Below are positions 24,279 to 33,301 of a stretch of DNA of 64,000 bases, in pieces. Location: positions 186,001-250,000 of the forward strand of contig NZ_JAGIKV010000002.1 in NCBI RefSeq assembly GCF_017874615.1. The letters run 5' to 3'. Position 1 is the stretch's first letter; the number at the start of each line of letters is the position of its first letter. The notes beneath the pieces are model-generated. The model was not told where the DNA came from, did no database searches, and was given only the letters and a program-made list of their open reading frames with translations. Made by a program: the position numbers and the translations under genes. The stretch comes from Paenibacillus xylanexedens (lineage in GTDB: Bacteria; Bacillota; Bacilli; Paenibacillales; Paenibacillaceae).

Positions 24279-25235
24279 TTACTTATCAAAATTCACTTCT
24301 GGTGTTGTTAATTTATCATAAAAATCAACAACCTTATCCTTGTCTTCCGATGAGCGAATCGCCATTGCTGAACGTGGATGCTCGTCCAACGCGCCTGTAA
24401 TCATGTAAGGCAGAATGTAACCCCATTCTTCTTTTTCTCTGAGCGGAACCATCAACTGTTCCAATACACCAAGTACTGGACGCAGATTGTATTTTGTTCC
24501 TTTCAGATGAGCTACGAGCAATTCGGTTGGACAGTTTCCAGCAGCACGGCCCATACCATACACAGAAGCATCAAGCAGTTCAACGCCAAGTTCTGCCGCA
24601 ACCAATGTGTTAGAAAACGCAAGTTGCATATTATTATGTGTGTGAACACCAAGACGTTTGTTAGGCAAGTGAGTCTTGAACTTCTCTACCAGATATTTCA
24701 CATCATTATGGTCCAAGCTACCGTAGGAGTCTACAATGTAAACAACATCCACAGCGCTTTCTTTGATCAATTCAAATGCTTCCAGCAATTCATTCTCCAT
24801 AACATTGGAGAGTGCCATAATATTAAGTGTAGTTTCATATCCACGATCATGGAATGTTTGAACCAGTGCAAGTGCCTTGTCTACATCTTTGCTGTAGCAG
24901 GCAACCCGGATCAGATCCAGCATGCTCTCACTGCGAGGCAAGATATCATTTTCGTCCACACGTCCAACGTCAACCAGTGCAGACAGTTTGGTATTTCCTT
25001 TTTGAGGAATAACTTTACGCAGGAAATCATCGTTCAGGAAACGCCATGGTCCTGCTTCCTCGGCACCTTTCAGTAACTTCGGAGAGTTCTTATATCCAAT
25101 TTCCATATAATCAACGCCAGCTTCATTCAATCCAGCATATAGCTGTTGAACAAAGTCCACGCTAAAGTCCCAATTATTCACCAATCCGCCATCACGGATC
25201 GTACAATCTACAATTTTGCAATGATTTGTCTTCAT
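24279..25235 (-). CDS. DRE-TIM metallolyase-like aldolase (HMGL family)
   Basis: A 318-residue (beta/alpha)8 enzyme of the HMG-CoA lyase/4-hydroxy-2-oxovalerate aldolase superfamily. The N-terminal DCTIRDGG (10-17) gives the catalytic Arg14 and metal-binding Asp15; HTHNN with His198 and His200 supplies the other metal ligands; GMGRAAGNCPTE closes the site. Proteins of this group cleave or form C-C bonds next to a 2-oxo acid. It stands alone between terminators in an AT-rich stretch, with no acetaldehyde dehydrogenase or hydratase partner, so it is probably not a meta-cleavage aldolase. Substrate unknown. Confidence 0.8.
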   Translation of the reverse strand: MKTNHCKIVDCTIRDGGLVNNWDFSVDFVQQLYAGLNEAGVDYMEIGYKNSPKLLKGAEEAGPWRFLNDDFLRKVIPQKGNTKLSALVDVGRVDENDILPRSESMLDLIRVACYSKDVDKALALVQTFHDRGYETTLNIMALSNVMENELLEAFELIKESAVDVVYIVDSYGSLDHNDVKYLVEKFKTHLPNKRLGVHTHNNMQLAFSNTLVAAELGVELLDASVYGMGRAAGNCPTELLVAHLKGTKYNLRPVLGVLEQLMVPLREKEEWGYILPYMITGALDEHPRSAMAIRSSEDKDKVVDFYDKLTTPEVNFDK

Positions 25236-25318
25236 TAATGTCTGCTCCTTTTCTGACCAACTTGTGTATTCCTCTCATGATACTTGAACGTGACAAGAAA
25301 AGTAAAGGGATTCCGGAC

Positions 25319-26632
25319 TTATTTACTTCGATAAGATCTCCAGATTCGGTCAATCTCAACCATATCGGAACGATCGGGAGTTTTCTCTCCATAACGAATG
25401 GCATTATACGTATCTGGCAGTCTCGCAGACAGCTCATCTTCTTCTACCTTCACACCATTCTGAATAATGGTCTGTGCAGCCTCCAGCGGAGTATGCGTCC
25501 CCTGTATTTCCACTCCTCGATGAGCTGCTCTTTCAATCCAAGTCCGATAGTAATACCGAACACGTTCGGCATCCTGTGCAGGGGGCGCCTCTTTCTTGGG
25601 AAACCAATTCTTTCGGACTTTTGCTGGCGCATCAAGCGTCTCACTGACATCGATATACTCCGTCCGTGGTTCTGCCTTCTTTTCACCTGGTTGTAACATC
25701 CCCTTGAATCGATCCATAAGTCTGTTTATCGTTTTTTGTCCCAACCTCAGAAGCAGCCACAGGATTGCTCCTGCTACAGCACACATCACTACCCATCCAA
25801 GGATGTTCCAGAAGACTGAGGGCTCGGATGGCGGCTCTCTCCAGTCATTCGGTATATTTAACTGCTGATTGGGGTTGTCCATTGGTAATCGTGGCTCCTC
25901 GCCGGAAATCGGACCAAACCATCCCCTGATCCATGCGAGCAAGCGATCACGTAGCGGTCCCAGCCAGGCAGCCAGACTTGGGAAAGCACCAATCGCGACG
26001 ATAACAATAAACATCCACATGAACCGCTGATGATTCGCACGTGCAAAATCTCTTAATACCAATCTTCTCTTGCCGTCATTGAGTATTGCCTGATCCAGTT
26101 GCAGCATATATCGTCCAACCAACCAAAAGGCAAAGCTGATCACTCCGGCAATATAGATCCATAGAGTATAGGTTCGTATCGGCTGCATGAATTCCAACGA
26201 ATTCGAAGCAATCATAAGCACGATCGCACAGATTACACCCATAATCTGCAAGCGCCATAACAACACAGAATGAAAGACTGGCTGGAAGGTTAGACCTGCA
26301 TAAGCCGAGATGACTCCACACAGTACCAAAGTGATGATATCCGGCAAAGGGAGAATAAGGCTCATCCCAACAACGAGTGCGAAAAGAAATCCCATGACGA
26401 GTGCCGTTACTCCACGGATGAATGTACTCTTCTCGCTAAAACCTGGAATTTTATGCTGAATAAACTGTCCCAACCAACCTACAAGAACAACCAGGATGAA
26501 TAATGTGTACGGCAAATGTTCCATTGCGTAGAATGAAGCAAGCGTAAATATCGGAAAAAGGTATATGCCCGCCATCAAGACGGCAAGCATTGCTATGAGT
26601 CCTTTGGTCATCGCTCCCGGTCTGTTCCTCAT
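25319..26632 (-). CDS. Membrane protein with C-terminal DUF4129 domain
   Basis: A 437-residue protein with about eight hydrophobic helices and a cytosolic C-terminal DUF4129 domain (about 355-435; YYRTWIERAAHRGVEIQGTHTPLEAAQTI). It is the third gene of an operon: MoxR ATPase, DUF58 protein, then this gene, whose ATG overlaps the DUF58 stop by four bases (ATGA). In Bacillus subtilis yeaC-yeaD-yebA the third protein carries a transglutaminase-like core; I see no such Cys-His-Asp core here. Probably part of an envelope complex; role unknown. Confidence 0.75.
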   Translation of the reverse strand: MRNRPGAMTKGLIAMLAVLMAGIYLFPIFTLASFYAMEHLPYTLFILVVLVGWLGQFIQHKIPGFSEKSTFIRGVTALVMGFLFALVVGMSLILPLPDIITLVLCGVISAYAGLTFQPVFHSVLLWRLQIMGVICAIVLMIASNSLEFMQPIRTYTLWIYIAGVISFAFWLVGRYMLQLDQAILNDGKRRLVLRDFARANHQRFMWMFIVIVAIGAFPSLAAWLGPLRDRLLAWIRGWFGPISGEEPRLPMDNPNQQLNIPNDWREPPSEPSVFWNILGWVVMCAVAGAILWLLLRLGQKTINRLMDRFKGMLQPGEKKAEPRTEYIDVSETLDAPAKVRKNWFPKKEAPPAQDAERVRYYYRTWIERAAHRGVEIQGTHTPLEAAQTIIQNGVKVEEDELSARLPDTYNAIRYGEKTPDRSDMVEIDRIWRSYRSK

Positions 26633-27744
26633 GCACTCACCGCCTTCGTATTACCCTTCACGTCCTCTACCGGGAGAATCGTTACACGATGTCCTTGTTC
26701 GTGCAGACGTGCAATCTCGTGCTCCATAGCGGCAGATACATAGGATGTAATCAGCAGATAGCTGCGGATTTGCTGTGCTTCTTCATTCAGACGTACTTCA
26801 TCATTCAGGAATTGCTCCATGGGCACCATGCATTTCAACTCTGTCTCAGCCATAGCTTCCAGTAACCGTTCCAGATGCGGGGTGCCATAATCCGGCTCAA
26901 TCCGAAGTGTATCGCGGCCTCCACCCACATGATAACCATTATGGGCGAAGCCTGCCGGCAACCCTCTACCGATGGCATCCACTGCAGCCGTGGCAGCGTA
27001 ACGAAGTGCCCGCTCAATCTTTTCCGGTCGAGTAACAACACTCCACATATCTGCAGATTCCTGAATATTGACTACAATCCAGGATTGCGGATCAGCCGTC
27101 CATCCCTGCTTGTAGACTTGTAATTCACCTGTACGTGCACTCGCTTTCCAGTGAATACGATTCATGGGGTCGCCTGCACCATAAGGCCGAACACCCAGGA
27201 TCAAGAAAGGATCTTCAACGATCCATCGTGATACTTCCACTTCTCCCTGCCATACCTGATAAATTGCAGGAAGATCCTCTGCATTCACTAATGAAGGATA
27301 CACGATCATAGACATTTGCAAAGGAACCGGTTTGGTGGAACGCCACACGCCAAAGAGATCCCCACCTGTCATCGTTGCTGTATTTAATGGATAAATCCCA
27401 CGCTGAGTACATGTAAAAGGATGCTTGCGCGTAATACGAGTAAACGGTTTTAACGTAAAAATACTCTTATGGTTCTGATAGATCTCGCCTTGACTAATAT
27501 CCATACCTGAACCGGAACGAAATACAAACGACACTGGCATCATCGATTCAAGTCTGAGCCACGGCACGGAGACTCGTTTCTCATTCGATATCGTCTCTAC
27601 CATCTCAAGTTCATCTCCAGCGTAACAACGCAGCTTACTGAATTGTCTGCTGTACTTGAGTTTTCGCAGTGCAGGTCGTCCAAACCACACACCATGTATA
27701 ACAACGACAATGCCTCCAACAAGGACAAGCCATAATAATGCCAT
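26629..27744 (-). CDS. DUF58 domain membrane protein
   Basis: A 371-residue protein with an N-terminal hydrophobic helix and a DUF58 (vWA-like) domain. The diagnostic motif region is LGVRPYGAGDPMNRIHWKASARTGEL (about 183-208). DUF58 proteins almost always follow MoxR-type AAA ATPases and resemble YeaD of Bacillus subtilis. It starts 4 bases after the MoxR gene ends and overlaps the next gene. Likely a chaperone-assembled envelope factor; no direct evidence. Confidence 0.85.
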   Translation of the reverse strand: MALLWLVLVGGIVVVIHGVWFGRPALRKLKYSRQFSKLRCYAGDELEMVETISNEKRVSVPWLRLESMMPVSFVFRSGSGMDISQGEIYQNHKSIFTLKPFTRITRKHPFTCTQRGIYPLNTATMTGGDLFGVWRSTKPVPLQMSMIVYPSLVNAEDLPAIYQVWQGEVEVSRWIVEDPFLILGVRPYGAGDPMNRIHWKASARTGELQVYKQGWTADPQSWIVVNIQESADMWSVVTRPEKIERALRYAATAAVDAIGRGLPAGFAHNGYHVGGGRDTLRIEPDYGTPHLERLLEAMAETELKCMVPMEQFLNDEVRLNEEAQQIRSYLLITSYVSAAMEHEIARLHEQGHRVTILPVEDVKGNTKAVSA

Positions 27745-27748
27745 AAGA

Positions 27749-28720
27749 TTAACGCCCGCTTGTAGCGAGATTCTCCGTAGGCACTTCTGTCTGATTCAGA
27801 AGTTCCTGGATGATACGCTCCGCCAAGCCCTCTTGTTGTCTGATCCGGTTACGAAACACAAGTCGGTGGGCCAGCACAGGTTCCGCCAGTACTTTAATAT
27901 CATCAGGCAAAACAAAGTCTCTGCCATGCAGTGCAGCCCATGCCTGACTTGCCTTGAGTAATGCCTGAGCCCCTCGTGGACTTACGCCAAGCGAGAGCTC
28001 GGGATGTTGCCTTGTCGCTTCGGTTAACTGAATGATATATCGTAGCAGATCTTCGTTGATCTGCACTGTTTTATACGTATCCTGCGCCTTCAAAAGTTCT
28101 TCACGACTGATCACTGCTGAGAGATCATCAACAGAACGACTGGCTACCGTACGTCTCAAAATTTCTACACTCTCTTCACTGCTTGGATAACCCATGCGAA
28201 TTTTCATCATAAAACGATCCATCTGCGCTTCTGGTAGCGGAAAAGTTCCCTGGTTATCTACAGGATTCTGGGTGGCGATAACGATGAATGGCCGTTCCAG
28301 CTGTCTCGTTGAACCGTCGATACTGATCTGGCGCTCTTCCATACACTCCAGCAAGCTTGATTGTGTACGCGGTGTAGCCCGGTTAATCTCATCGGCTAGT
28401 ACAAGATTGGCAAACAAGGGGCCGGGTCGGAATTCAAAATCCCCTTCTTTTTGATTAAAAAAATGAATTCCTGTTAAGTCAGAGGGTAGCAAGTCCGGTG
28501 TAAACTGTATCCGTTGGAATGTGCAGTCCAATGAAGAGGCTACCGATTTGGCAAGCATCGTTTTTCCAGTACCCGGTACATCCTCCAGCAGCACATGTCC
28601 TGACGCTATGATCGCTGTCATTACCAGCTCTATCGTATGCTCTTTTCCCACAATCACTTTTCCCACGTGATCCATCAGTTGTTGATTCATTCGTTCCATT
28701 CCTTGGATTTCCATCTGCAT
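27749..28720 (-). CDS. MoxR family AAA+ ATPase
   Basis: A 323-residue AAA+ ATPase. Walker A is EDVPGTGKT (46-54), Walker B LVLADEIN, followed by the MoxR-typical RATPRTQSSLLECMEERQIS sensor region and the FIVIATQNPVDNQGT motif. MoxR proteins act as chaperones that assemble DUF58/vWA protein complexes. It is the first gene of a tight operon with the DUF58 and DUF4129 genes. AAGGA precedes the ATG; a second in-frame ATG lies 6 bases further. Confidence 0.9.
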   Translation of the reverse strand: MQMEIQGMERMNQQLMDHVGKVIVGKEHTIELVMTAIIASGHVLLEDVPGTGKTMLAKSVASSLDCTFQRIQFTPDLLPSDLTGIHFFNQKEGDFEFRPGPLFANLVLADEINRATPRTQSSLLECMEERQISIDGSTRQLERPFIVIATQNPVDNQGTFPLPEAQMDRFMMKIRMGYPSSEESVEILRRTVASRSVDDLSAVISREELLKAQDTYKTVQINEDLLRYIIQLTEATRQHPELSLGVSPRGAQALLKASQAWAALHGRDFVLPDDIKVLAEPVLAHRLVFRNRIRQQEGLAERIIQELLNQTEVPTENLATSGR

Positions 28721-28787
28721 CTCATCCTTCCGTTATGGAGCTTATGTATTCGCATTCATTACTAACTATAACCGTTATTGGCAACAT

Positions 28788-28820
28788 AAAACAAAGGAGT
28801 TGGCAAATGGCCAACTCCTT
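28788..28820 (-). terminator. Intrinsic terminator after histidine kinase gene
   Basis: On the minus strand AAGGAGTTGGC-CATTT-GCCAACTCCTT is followed by TGTTTTATG. It prevents readthrough into the MoxR operon. Confidence 0.75.
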
Positions 28821-28835
28821 GACTCCCCACTTTTC

Positions 28836-29942
28836 TCAATAAACCAAGGGTAACATAATTATAAACCGCGTGCCTTCGCCCTTTTTGCTATCCACAGAGA
28901 TGGTGCCTCCATGGTTCTTGATGATTCGGTAACTCACCGAAAGTCCAAGCCCCGTTCCGCTCTCCTTGGTCGTGAAGAATGGATCAAACAGACGTACAAG
29001 CGTGTTATGGTCCATCCCATGACCGTTATCCGCGATGGAGATCTGCACGAACTTGTTTTCCGTGGCGGTAGATATTCGAATTAAACCCGTATGTTCTTCG
29101 CCAACTTCCTCAATGGCATCCATTGCGTTTTTCACCATATTCAAAATAACCTGCTTAATCTGTTTGACATCAATGGATACATTCAGTGGGGCATTCCCTT
29201 CATCCAGTACGATCTCGCATCCCTTCATCAAACCTTCACTTTCGGTCAGCAAGACCACCTCTTTGAGCAAAGAGTCGACGGATATCACGGTCTTCTGTGG
29301 AGCTGACGGTTTGGAAGAATTCAAAAATTCGTAGATGATGTCATTCGCCCGATCAATCTCCGTCAGTATGATTCGAGCGTACTCGTCTTTGCCGAGCTGC
29401 AGCAAATGGGGCCTGAGCAGTTGGATGAACCCACGGATTGCAGTCAACGGATTACGAATTTCATGAGCAATAGATGCTGATATTCGCCCCAGCATCGCAA
29501 GTTTGTCATTTTGATAAGCGGTCTGTTCAATTTGTTTATAATCAGATACATCTTTGACGCTGAACAAGAAGTCGCCATCCATCTGATCACCGTACGTCAC
29601 AGTAACCAGCCAATGCCTTCCGTATTCATCAATCAACTCATGATAGCGCTTACGATGAAAAATAGTTTCCCGATAGATACGTAAAATTTTCTTTTTCTTG
29701 AATCGGCTCATCTGCGGATGATGCAGCATTTGCATCAGGGTGCAGCCGCTCAACAGACTTCGTGGAAGCTCCAACAACTTTGCCATCTGAACGTTAATAA
29801 ACGTCAATACACCGTGACTGTCAAACAACATAATACCGCTATCCAGATGTTCCAGTACATTCTCGTACTTGTTGTTATCCAGATGCACAGGCGGGAATCC
29901 ATCCGTTGGTTGAGGCACTGTATCCTGAAATTCACTAATCAT
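28836..29942 (-). CDS. PAS sensor histidine kinase (sporulation-kinase-like)
   Basis: A 368-residue cytosolic kinase with no membrane helix. A PAS domain (about 25-130) is followed by HisKA with phosphoacceptor H160 in SIAHEIRNPL, and HATPase_c with N-box VLNMVKNAMDA, G1 DNGHGM and G2 GTGLGLSV. This is the KinA/KinE-type architecture that feeds the Spo0A phosphorelay; no response regulator gene is adjacent, which fits an orphan kinase. Start ATG is after AAAAGGAGG with 8 bases spacing; the frame extends 46 codons upstream without a ribosome site. Confidence 0.88.
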   Translation of the reverse strand: MISEFQDTVPQPTDGFPPVHLDNNKYENVLEHLDSGIMLFDSHGVLTFINVQMAKLLELPRSLLSGCTLMQMLHHPQMSRFKKKKILRIYRETIFHRKRYHELIDEYGRHWLVTVTYGDQMDGDFLFSVKDVSDYKQIEQTAYQNDKLAMLGRISASIAHEIRNPLTAIRGFIQLLRPHLLQLGKDEYARIILTEIDRANDIIYEFLNSSKPSAPQKTVISVDSLLKEVVLLTESEGLMKGCEIVLDEGNAPLNVSIDVKQIKQVILNMVKNAMDAIEEVGEEHTGLIRISTATENKFVQISIADNGHGMDHNTLVRLFDPFFTTKESGTGLGLSVSYRIIKNHGGTISVDSKKGEGTRFIIMLPLVY

Positions 29943-30388
29943 GTCAGGTTCCTCCTTTTCACGTAAATGATAAACTTGCCATTCGGACATCATATCATCA
30001 CAGAAACAGGAAGGGCCGATTTTATTGTTCATTACCGGTGCCCTTTCGTTGGGGGGCTGAGCCGAAAATATGGATGGCATGTCCGGAACTCAAGCTGGTC
30101 TATTCCCGGTAACCAACAGTCGATCCGGAAAATCATATACGTTTGTTCCATTCTGACCTTCTCCTATTCCCAAACACGAACATTTTTTGCTCCGCCTCTT
30201 TGCAAGTCTGTTTTTATCATAGACAAGTTTATAGAAGAGAGTCAATCGGAGAAAGTGTCGAATGGAAATTATTTTAAAAAAAACCTCGAATTAGTTCCAG
30301 AACAACGCACAAAAACGAAGCCGTTTCACCCAGTAGGCAAATCAGCTTCGTTTTTAATATCTTTAATTGGTGATATATCCGAGATCAT
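29943..30388. other. 446-base intergenic stretch
   Basis: Between the histidine kinase and the zinc-ribbon gene. It holds the kinase promoter area and a hairpin (see next entry). A plus-strand open frame here has no ribosome site and unlikely composition, and nothing else is recognised. Confidence 0.6.
30311..30355. terminator. Bidirectional intrinsic terminator
   Basis: Perfect 11-bp arms AAAAACGAAGC and GCTTCGTTTTT. They give U tracts on both strands and end the minus-strand zinc-ribbon gene. Confidence 0.8.
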
Positions 30389-30805
30389 CTATAGTCCGGT
30401 CTTATTATGCTGAATTTTCAGTCTGCGCTGACTCATCACAGCTAATCGACGTTTAAGTTCGCTTTCCCACTTCTCGTCTTTGGTTTCCTTCGCGAGCCTG
30501 AGCAAATCCAGAGCCATATCAATCTGGCGCTGCACAATGACCATGGCATCCTCGCTCTCACGGTTTACACAGTTTTCGAAAATCGCATCCTCATCTTCTG
30601 TAACATAATCTTGAAAGTCGATCTCGGATGCACCGTCTCCATGCGCATATTCAGCCAGGATTTCGTATTCGTTTTCCACTTTATAATGCACCTCAACCCG
30701 GTGACACACCGGGCAAAACAGCAGGGGAACATTATGAACCTGGGTGCGGTAATGCTTCAGCGTGCCCTTCGTTCCAACCATACTTGCCCCACAACAGTAA
30801 CTCAT
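30389..30805 (-). CDS. Zinc-ribbon protein of unknown function
   Basis: A 138-residue protein with an N-terminal four-cysteine knuckle set, CC (4-5) and CPVC (31-34), that resembles YgiT-type zinc fingers. The rest is acidic and helical: DFQDYVTEDEDAIFEN, then an amphipathic region with QRQIDMALDLLRLAKE. The ATG start follows GGAGG. It is monocistronic. Possibly a nucleic-acid- or protein-binding regulator; nothing firmer can be said. Confidence 0.7.
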   Translation of the reverse strand: MSYCCGASMVGTKGTLKHYRTQVHNVPLLFCPVCHRVEVHYKVENEYEILAEYAHGDGASEIDFQDYVTEDEDAIFENCVNRESEDAMVIVQRQIDMALDLLRLAKETKDEKWESELKRRLAVMSQRRLKIQHNKTGL

Positions 30806-31161
30806 TTTTGTTCACCCTCCTTATTACGTGCCGGGACTTTTTTGTTAAAATGCAATCCCGTACACTTACAGCACTTCCGAAAAGGAATAGTTCCATCAGT
30901 GTATCACATTCATGTACAGATTATAAATGCAGAGCACCGGAATATTTACCGGGTTTCCATACCCTATTCGCCTTGAAGGCCATCAATTCCTCTTTCAACA
31001 GATAAAAAGAAGACTTTCTTCTAATATATTATTAACACGCTTAGCTGCTTGTTCAAACACTTTTGATTAACTTCGTGATAACTTCCGGCAAAAGGGTGCA
31101 AAAAGCCCTCAATCCCTAACGGGATGAGGGCTTGAACAAAAACCGTTCAAGTTAATCTGGC
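30806..31161. other. 356-base intergenic stretch
   Basis: No gene seen. It holds the promoter region for the zinc-ribbon gene and, at 31101-31133, the peroxiredoxin terminator. Confidence 0.6.
31101..31133 (-). terminator. Intrinsic terminator after peroxiredoxin
   Basis: On the minus strand AAGCCCTCA-TCCC and GGGA-TTGAGGGCTT are followed by TTTGC. It lies just downstream of the peroxiredoxin gene. Confidence 0.75.
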
Positions 31162-31701
31162 TTACAGGTTAGTGTCGCCTGGTTTCCAGTTCATTGCACA
31201 CAATCCGCCGGATTGCAGTGCTTGCAGTACGCGAAGTGTTTCTTCAACACTACGGCCTACATCGTTGTGGTTAACCACTTGATATTTCAGTTCGCCTTCT
31301 GGATCGATGATGAACAGACCGCGCAATGCTACGCCTTCTTCTTCGATCAGAACGCCGTAATCTTTAGCCACTTGCTTCGTGATGTCAGAAGCCAGCGGGA
31401 AGTTCAATTGACCCAGACCATTGCTGTCTACAGGTGTGTTGATCCATGCTTTGTGGCTGTGTACGGAGTCTACGCTCACGCCAAGGATTTCTGTATCCAA
31501 AGCTTTGAATTGCTCGGAAGCAACGCTCAAAGCTGTAATTTCAGTTGGGCACACAAATGTGAAGTCCAAAGGATAAAAGAAGAATACAAGCCATTTGCCA
31601 CGATAATCGGACAGTTTAACGGAACCGAAGTCTTGTCCGTCTCCCGATACTGTTTCCATTGCGAAATCCGGTGCTGGTCTACCTACCAAACGTTCTGCCA
31701 T
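31162..31701 (-). CDS. 2-Cys peroxiredoxin (YkuU-like)
   Basis: A 179-residue typical 2-Cys AhpC/Prx1-type peroxiredoxin that reduces peroxides. The peroxidatic cysteine is C51 in DFTFVCPTE, and the resolving cysteine is C168 in the C-terminal GGLCAMNW motif. Length and GRSVEETLRVLQALQ match YkuU-like enzymes in Bacillales. It is monocistronic, with its own promoter and an upstream PerR-type operator, implying peroxide induction. The reductant (thioredoxin or an AhpF partner) is not encoded nearby. Confidence 0.93.
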   Translation of the reverse strand: MAERLVGRPAPDFAMETVSGDGQDFGSVKLSDYRGKWLVFFFYPLDFTFVCPTEITALSVASEQFKALDTEILGVSVDSVHSHKAWINTPVDSNGLGQLNFPLASDITKQVAKDYGVLIEEEGVALRGLFIIDPEGELKYQVVNHNDVGRSVEETLRVLQALQSGGLCAMNWKPGDTNL

Positions 31702-31823
31702 AACTAAAAATTCCTCCTTTGGGATTATGTAAGCATCCTTGCGGATTGCTCATCATCAAGAAAAACGCGTACGCTTTTCCTGTAATTAAAATGATTTGAA
31801 CCTTGATAACAAGTACAAGTAAA

Positions 31824-31852
31824 ATGTTATCATCCGGACTTCCCAAAGTCAA
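31824..31852 (-). promoter_or_regulatory. Sigma-A promoter of peroxiredoxin gene
   Basis: -35 TTGACT and -10 TAACAT with 17 bases spacing, about 120 bases before the ATG. Confidence 0.6.
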
Positions 31853-31854
31853 GA

Positions 31855-31886
31855 TTATAAACATTATTTTTTTATAATCATTATAA
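31855..31886. promoter_or_regulatory. PerR-type operator pair
   Basis: 31872-31886 reads TTATAATCATTATAA, a perfect match to the PerR box TTATAATNATTATAA (7-1-7 symmetry). A degenerate copy, TTATAAACATTATTT, sits at 31855-31869. The perfect box is about 20 bp upstream of the -35 of the peroxiredoxin promoter, and its own TATAAT could serve as a second -10. It distinguishes from a Fur box by T/A rather than G/C near the ends. Confidence 0.75.
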
Positions 31887-31913
31887 ATAAGGATTTTTCG
31901 TGGCAAAAATGAT

Positions 31914-31959
31914 AAAGGAACAGCCCTCTGTACATTCCATAACTGGAAACAAAGGGCTG
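31914..31959 (-). terminator. Intrinsic terminator after leuB
   Basis: On the minus strand CAGCCCT and AGGGCTG arms are followed by TTCCTTT. Confidence 0.7.
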
Positions 31960-31978
31960 CCTGTAGTAGATAATATAA

Positions 31979-33064
31979 TTACGCCTGTTTCTGAATAGCC
32001 GCCACGATCAAATCGCCCATTTTGGTCGTGCTGATCGCTGTGCTCTTGTCTACAGCAATATCACTCGTGCGGTGTCCTGCGTTCAATACATCCGACACAG
32101 CTGCTTCAATAGCATCCGCACCTTCTGTATAACCAAAGGTTGTACGGAACATCAATGCCAAAGAGAGAATGGTTGCAATCGGATTAGCGAGGCCTTGACC
32201 TGCGATATCCGGTGCGGAACCGTGTACCGGTTCATAGAGTCCGAAGCTGCCCTCTCCCAGTGATGCAGATGCGAGCATACCGATGGAACCTGTCAACATC
32301 GCTGCTTCATCACTCAAGATATCTCCGAACATGTTTTCCGTTACGATGACATCGAAGCTGGATGGACGACGCAGCAATTGCATCGCGCAGTTGTCTACCA
32401 GTACATGTTCCAGTTCAACATCCGGATAATCCGGTGCTACCCGGTTCACGACTTCACGCCAGAGACGGGAAGTTTCCAATACGTTGGCTTTGTCTACAGA
32501 AGCCAGCTTTTTGCGACGTCCTTGCGCAATTTCGAATGCCTGACGAACGATCCGCTCCACTTCTGTTACATTATATGCACATGTATCCACAGCCTCTTCG
32601 CCCTGTGCACTTTCACGTCTGAACTTCTCTCCGAAGTAGATCCCACCTGTCAACTCACGTACCACCATCAGATCTGTACCTTCCAGTACTTCAGGCTTCA
32701 GAGTTGAAGCATCCTTCAAGCAATCAAATACGACAGCCGGACGCAGGTTGGAGAACAATCCAAGTGCTTTGCGAATACCCAACAGGCCTGTTTCCGGGCG
32801 AAGCTCCTTGCTGTTGTTATCCCATTTTGGACCACCAACCGCTCCAAGCAGGACTGCATCTGCACTTTTACATACGCTCAGTGTTTCTTCAGGAAGAGGT
32901 GTACCCTTCTCATCAATCGCGATTCCGCCAAACAGCGCATGCTCTGTCTCAAAACGATAACCGAATACTTCCTCCGTACGTTTAAGAACTTTCTCAGCCT
33001 CAGCTACGACTTCAGGGCCGATTCCGTCACCTGCAATAACTGCAATTTTTTTCACGTCTGCCAT
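31979..33064 (-). CDS. leuB: 3-isopropylmalate dehydrogenase
   Basis: A 361-residue leucine biosynthetic enzyme that oxidises and decarboxylates 3-isopropylmalate with NAD+. The N-terminal [13 protein letters not shown], the [10 protein letters not shown] substrate loop, the K/Y/D catalytic set ([14 protein letters not shown]), and [15 protein letters not shown] with metal-binding Asp residues are all present. The start is the ATG of MADVKK, 11 bases after AAGGAG; an earlier GTG overlaps the ribosome site. It is separated from ilv-leuA by a convergent aldo/keto reductase, and leuC and leuD are not in this window. Confidence 0.96.
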   Translation of the reverse strand: MADVKKIAVIAGDGIGPEVVAEAEKVLKRTEEVFGYRFETEHALFGGIAIDEKGTPLPEETLSVCKSADAVLLGAVGGPKWDNNSKELRPETGLLGIRKALGLFSNLRPAVVFDCLKDASTLKPEVLEGTDLMVVRELTGGIYFGEKFRRESAQGEEAVDTCAYNVTEVERIVRQAFEIAQGRRKKLASVDKANVLETSRLWREVVNRVAPDYPDVELEHVLVDNCAMQLLRRPSSFDVIVTENMFGDILSDEAAMLTGSIGMLASASLGEGSFGLYEPVHGSAPDIAGQGLANPIATILSLALMFRTTFGYTEGADAIEAAVSDVLNAGHRTSDIAVDKSTAISTTKMGDLIVAAIQKQA

Positions 33065-33301
33065 TGGGTTGTCCACTCCTTATATTTCATTCATTAATTA
33101 TTCATCAAGTAACGTCTCATATTAACTCTCTCTTTTGTATCATATTCCAAGGAAGGTCATTTGACCAAGATATACAATCTATGACTTTAATAGATTTTAC
33201 CTATAAGCCAATAGAGATTGGCCTTTCCAAGTTGTTCTGACCTCCCGGCTGGGTTAAAATATAGCTGAATTCAAATCAGGTACGCAGGAGGGATAAGCAA
33301 C

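Noticed and set aside
29967..30413. Plus-strand frame (148 codons) in the kinase/zinc-ribbon spacer
   Set aside because: It reads through a bidirectional terminator, has no ribosome site, and shows no family features.
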